64,000 nucleotides of DNA from Flexilinea flocculi (GTDB taxonomy: Bacteria; Chloroflexota; Anaerolineae; Anaerolineales; Anaerolineaceae). The position numbers and the translations under genes were made by a program. The stretch spans positions 1-64,000 of the forward strand of contig NZ_DF968181.1 of the NCBI RefSeq assembly GCF_001192795.1, written 5' to 3'. This document shows positions 61,594 through 64,000 of the stretch, piece by piece (position 1 is the first letter of the stretch; each line of letters starts with the position of its first letter). Under the pieces are notes generated by a model that saw only the letters and a program-made list of their open reading frames with translations, was not told the origin of the DNA and did not search any database.

Positions 61594-63822
61594 CTATTCT
61601 GAAAATTCTATCTCGATATCAAACCTGCGGCGCCAGTCTGCAATTGCCTTCATTAATAATACCGAATTTTTAACCGCAGGCAGCGAACTGCGATTGAGAA
61701 AATCATCGAGCTCTTTTGCGGATGGTATTTCGAGGATGGAATACGTTTTTGTAAACCAGTGGAACAGTGTCAGATCCCATTCCGTAATTTCACTGTTCAT
61801 TCTTGCAAGAAAGAAAGTGGAACAGTCGCTGCTGATTTGCATCGCAGTAATCGCTCCGACATTTTCCTGGTTGTATATCTCTGCCATTTTGCTACCAGAA
61901 CAAAGATTGAAAACAGAGCATGTACCGGATTGTGTTCCCAGGGCGCAGATTTCCCCTGGCAGAATATCCAGAATCGAGAGAATCCGGTCATCAATTTCCG
62001 GAGATGTATCTTCGATGATCGCCTTTTGACTCATCAGGTTCCAGCACGATATACGATTGCTGCTTGATCCGCAGGTTACCAGCCCTCTCTGATGATTCTG
62101 TCCGAGGATAAAGTTGTCCGGCGCTGTCATAAACGATGATACGGTTTGACTTTTGTTGGGATCAAAGCAGGTCAGTTTTCCATTTTGACTTAATATAATG
62201 ATGCGGCTGTTCTCTGAATCGAAAGAAACTCGCAGGAGATCGGATGTCTGACAATTGAACTCCCGGATTAAAGTACCGTGCGGAAATCCCCAAATCGCGC
62301 CAAAACCGGCTTGATCGACCGTATAAAACCGTTTATTGTCCCGGTCGACAAATAATCCGATCAGCGGCATTTTTTGCGATGGAATGGATTTAATCATTCT
62401 TCCGGATGGAATTTGAAAGATCTGAATACGATTATCGCGGGTGGCAGTAAGCAAATGAGATCCATCCATGGAAAAGCTCATGGCTCGGAAGCTGCTGCAA
62501 CTGTTTAGAGAGATGGGAGGAATACGACGATCACGGATATTCCAGATCTGGATCTCATCGTTCAGAAATGATGCAGCCAGATGCTCAGAATCAGGGCTAA
62601 TGCAGAGCTGAATTGGGTTCTTTTTTTGTGAAAAATAGCGGTGTACCAACGGGACAGGAATGGTTTGTGGCAGTGTATTCATCATATTCCCGATCCGGGT
62701 AAAAAAGTTTATCTCCTCAGAATTTTGCGGGAAAAAAGATGCTGATTCCAGTATCTGATAAAGCATCGGTGTGAAACAGAAAGGAACAATCGGAAGCAGT
62801 TCCCAAAGTTTTTGCATCTTCCCGCTATCCTGCAGCGATTGAATCAATTCGAACCATTGGGAAAGGGAAAGCGTTTTACGCTCTGTTTGAAATTGCACTG
62901 AAGCATCAAGATCTCTGAGCCATGCGACATGGCCGGTTTTGCGGCTGATTAAAATCAGTCTGCGTTTAAAAACATCATCGGCCGCAATAAACGTTTTGCG
63001 AATCTTTCGATATTCAAAATCCGACTGATTGTATAAATCCCATTGTTCTGTCAGGAAAAAAAAGACCGCATGCTGGTCTGGATCCTGTGGGCGAAGCTGA
63101 TATTTCATGCAGGCTTGATAACTGATCGGATCACCATATTGTAGAAAAAAATCTGCAATGATGGATCTCTGGGCTATGAATGATTCAGACATTGTTTCAA
63201 CAAACAGCAGTTTTTCTTGATCTGAGAAAGATCCATAATTTTTAGTGATTCGTTGCGTGTCTGGCTGACCGCTTGATATCGATTGAAAATAAGCTGCGAT
63301 GATCATCCAATTGGGCTGAATGGCTTTTTCTGTATGTAGCAGCCTGTTTTGGATCCCGATAGATGACTGCAGAAAGTATTTGGTCAGAAAACGCAGCTCC
63401 GGATCGATTTTCTTTAATCCCTCTCTATTGTTCAGGATCCAGTATTTCGCGCTGTTTTGTTCGGAAACGGGAAGTTGGAAATCGTATTGTCGCATTGCTT
63501 CCAGCGCCAATTCATTCCGATCCTGAATCGCCAGATCGAAAACTGCCTGAATGGCGTCTGCATCATTCTTTTTGCCGAAAAATATCAGTACTGCAAACGC
63601 TCTCTTTTGCAATTCTTCTGAAACGGCACTTTTTACCGCAGTTCTTAAAGTTTGAATGATCTCCTGTTTATTTTCCTGTGGGGATTTTTCAACCGCTTCT
63701 GAAAGCATCGCAATTGCGCCGATACTGGCAGTCTGGTACAGCAAATCCAAAGGGATATTTTGCGGGATCACAGGGGTGGTTAATAGTGCGAGTAAGAGTT
63801 TTAGATCCGGATTTTGCGTCAT
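61594..63822 (-). CDS. WD40-repeat protein with helical N-terminal region
   Basis: 742 residues. Residues 1-390 are helical, possibly HEAT/ARM-like at the start (IGAIAMLSEAVEKSPQENKQ, FAVLIFFGKKNDADAIQAVF). About residues 395-690 form WD40-type blades: LCISPDSEHLAASF with IQIWNIRDRRI, MSFSMDGSHLLTATRDNRIQ, and a last EITEWDLTLFHWF. No enzymatic motif is seen; it is likely a scaffold. Its ATG overlaps the stop of the upstream partial gene (ATGA), so the two are coupled and may act together. Confidence 0.82.
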   Translation of the reverse strand: MTQNPDLKLLLALLTTPVIPQNIPLDLLYQTASIGAIAMLSEAVEKSPQENKQEIIQTLRTAVKSAVSEELQKRAFAVLIFFGKKNDADAIQAVFDLAIQDRNELALEAMRQYDFQLPVSEQNSAKYWILNNREGLKKIDPELRFLTKYFLQSSIGIQNRLLHTEKAIQPNWMIIAAYFQSISSGQPDTQRITKNYGSFSDQEKLLFVETMSESFIAQRSIIADFFLQYGDPISYQACMKYQLRPQDPDQHAVFFFLTEQWDLYNQSDFEYRKIRKTFIAADDVFKRRLILISRKTGHVAWLRDLDASVQFQTERKTLSLSQWFELIQSLQDSGKMQKLWELLPIVPFCFTPMLYQILESASFFPQNSEEINFFTRIGNMMNTLPQTIPVPLVHRYFSQKKNPIQLCISPDSEHLAASFLNDEIQIWNIRDRRIPPISLNSCSSFRAMSFSMDGSHLLTATRDNRIQIFQIPSGRMIKSIPSQKMPLIGLFVDRDNKRFYTVDQAGFGAIWGFPHGTLIREFNCQTSDLLRVSFDSENSRIIILSQNGKLTCFDPNKSQTVSSFMTAPDNFILGQNHQRGLVTCGSSSNRISCWNLMSQKAIIEDTSPEIDDRILSILDILPGEICALGTQSGTCSVFNLCSGSKMAEIYNQENVGAITAMQISSDCSTFFLARMNSEITEWDLTLFHWFTKTYSILEIPSAKELDDFLNRSSLPAVKNSVLLMKAIADWRRRFDIEIEFSE

Positions 63823-64000
63823 GACTCATTCATTCTTCTCAATACCAGATGAATCTGATTTTTTTCATCTTTTTCTTCCTGCGCAATTTGAAATCCCTGT
63901 TCAGAAAGTGTTTTTAGCACAGAGAGATACGCATATTGTTGCAGAACCTGATTTTTGAATTTTTTCGGATCGAGCTGAATTTGGAACCAGTCCGCTGCAA
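63819..64000 (-). CDS. C-terminal fragment of an unidentified protein coupled to the WD40 gene
   Basis: The frame is open from the window edge to a TGA at 63819-63821 that overlaps the ATG of the WD40 protein. The visible 60 residues include WFQIQLDPKKFKNQVLQQYA and end NQIHLVLRRMNES. They are hydrophilic and helical. The family cannot be assigned from this part. Confidence 0.6.
   Translation of the reverse strand, partial: AADWFQIQLDPKKFKNQVLQQYAYLSVLKTLSEQGFQIAQEEKDEKNQIHLVLRRMNES

Overview
The window reads as a chromosomal segment of an anaerobic member of the Chloroflexota, most likely class Anaerolineae. This is inferred from protein content only: very large DUF11-repeat surface proteins ending in sortase domains, a Thr/Pro-rich mucin-like surface protein, FemAB pairs, PadR/HAAS pairs and many palindromic intergenic repeats. 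No rRNA or other phylogenetic marker is present. TGA, TAA and TAG all act as ordinary stops.

Layout. 1-102 is the tail of an unknown gene, followed by a satellite-like array with an exact 131-bp period (290-1124). 1277-4795 (minus) is a surface protein with an MPNTG motif and a C-terminal sortase domain. After about 1 kb of repeats comes an O-antigen-ligase-like gene (5869-7497). 7595-13664 holds intact phage-type packaging and lysis genes on the minus strand (portal, M23 endopeptidase, large terminase, a coiled-coil protein, a putative small terminase) with no capsid or tail gene. A PadR/HAAS pair on the plus strand interrupts them. 13879-16176 is a subtilisin-like protease fused to LPSTG plus sortase. 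A glutathione peroxidase, a UroD-family protein and a REP-associated transposase with its own REP palindromes follow. 19184-26505 (minus) is a sugar uptake and catabolism cluster: class II aldolase, binding protein, ATPase, two permeases and an FGGY kinase. tRNA-Leu, a DUF1848 protein and a coupled mucin-like protein/PHP phosphoesterase pair come next. 30174-37142 (minus) is a cell-envelope cluster: two FemAB proteins, a CapD-type dehydratase, a polyprenyl glycosylphosphotransferase, a glycosyltransferase and RidA. 38624-49621 is a giant DUF11 protein of about 3,665 codons ending in LPETG plus sortase; a single in-frame TGA separates its signal peptide from the rest. 50282-53161 is a fourth LPxTG-sortase fusion whose sortase module is nearly identical to that of the giant gene. 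The last 10 kb carries tRNA-Phe, a YabE-like wall protein joined to rsmA, a cold-shock gene with an unusual leader, a CYTH protein, a MATE transporter, an SprT-like protein, a GyrI-like protein and a WD40 protein.

The most notable theme is a cis sorting module: four unrelated ectodomains (Ig/MBG-like, subtilisin, DUF11/PKD, a novel two-repeat fold) each end in LPxTGF, a short linker and a complete sortase catalytic domain, with no C-terminal membrane anchor. The second theme is the density of palindromic repeats. About a dozen intergenic regions carry a roughly 115-bp element with CAGCAATTCGAAATATGG-type ends and a long central hairpin whose arms differ in sequence between copies yet stay complementary.
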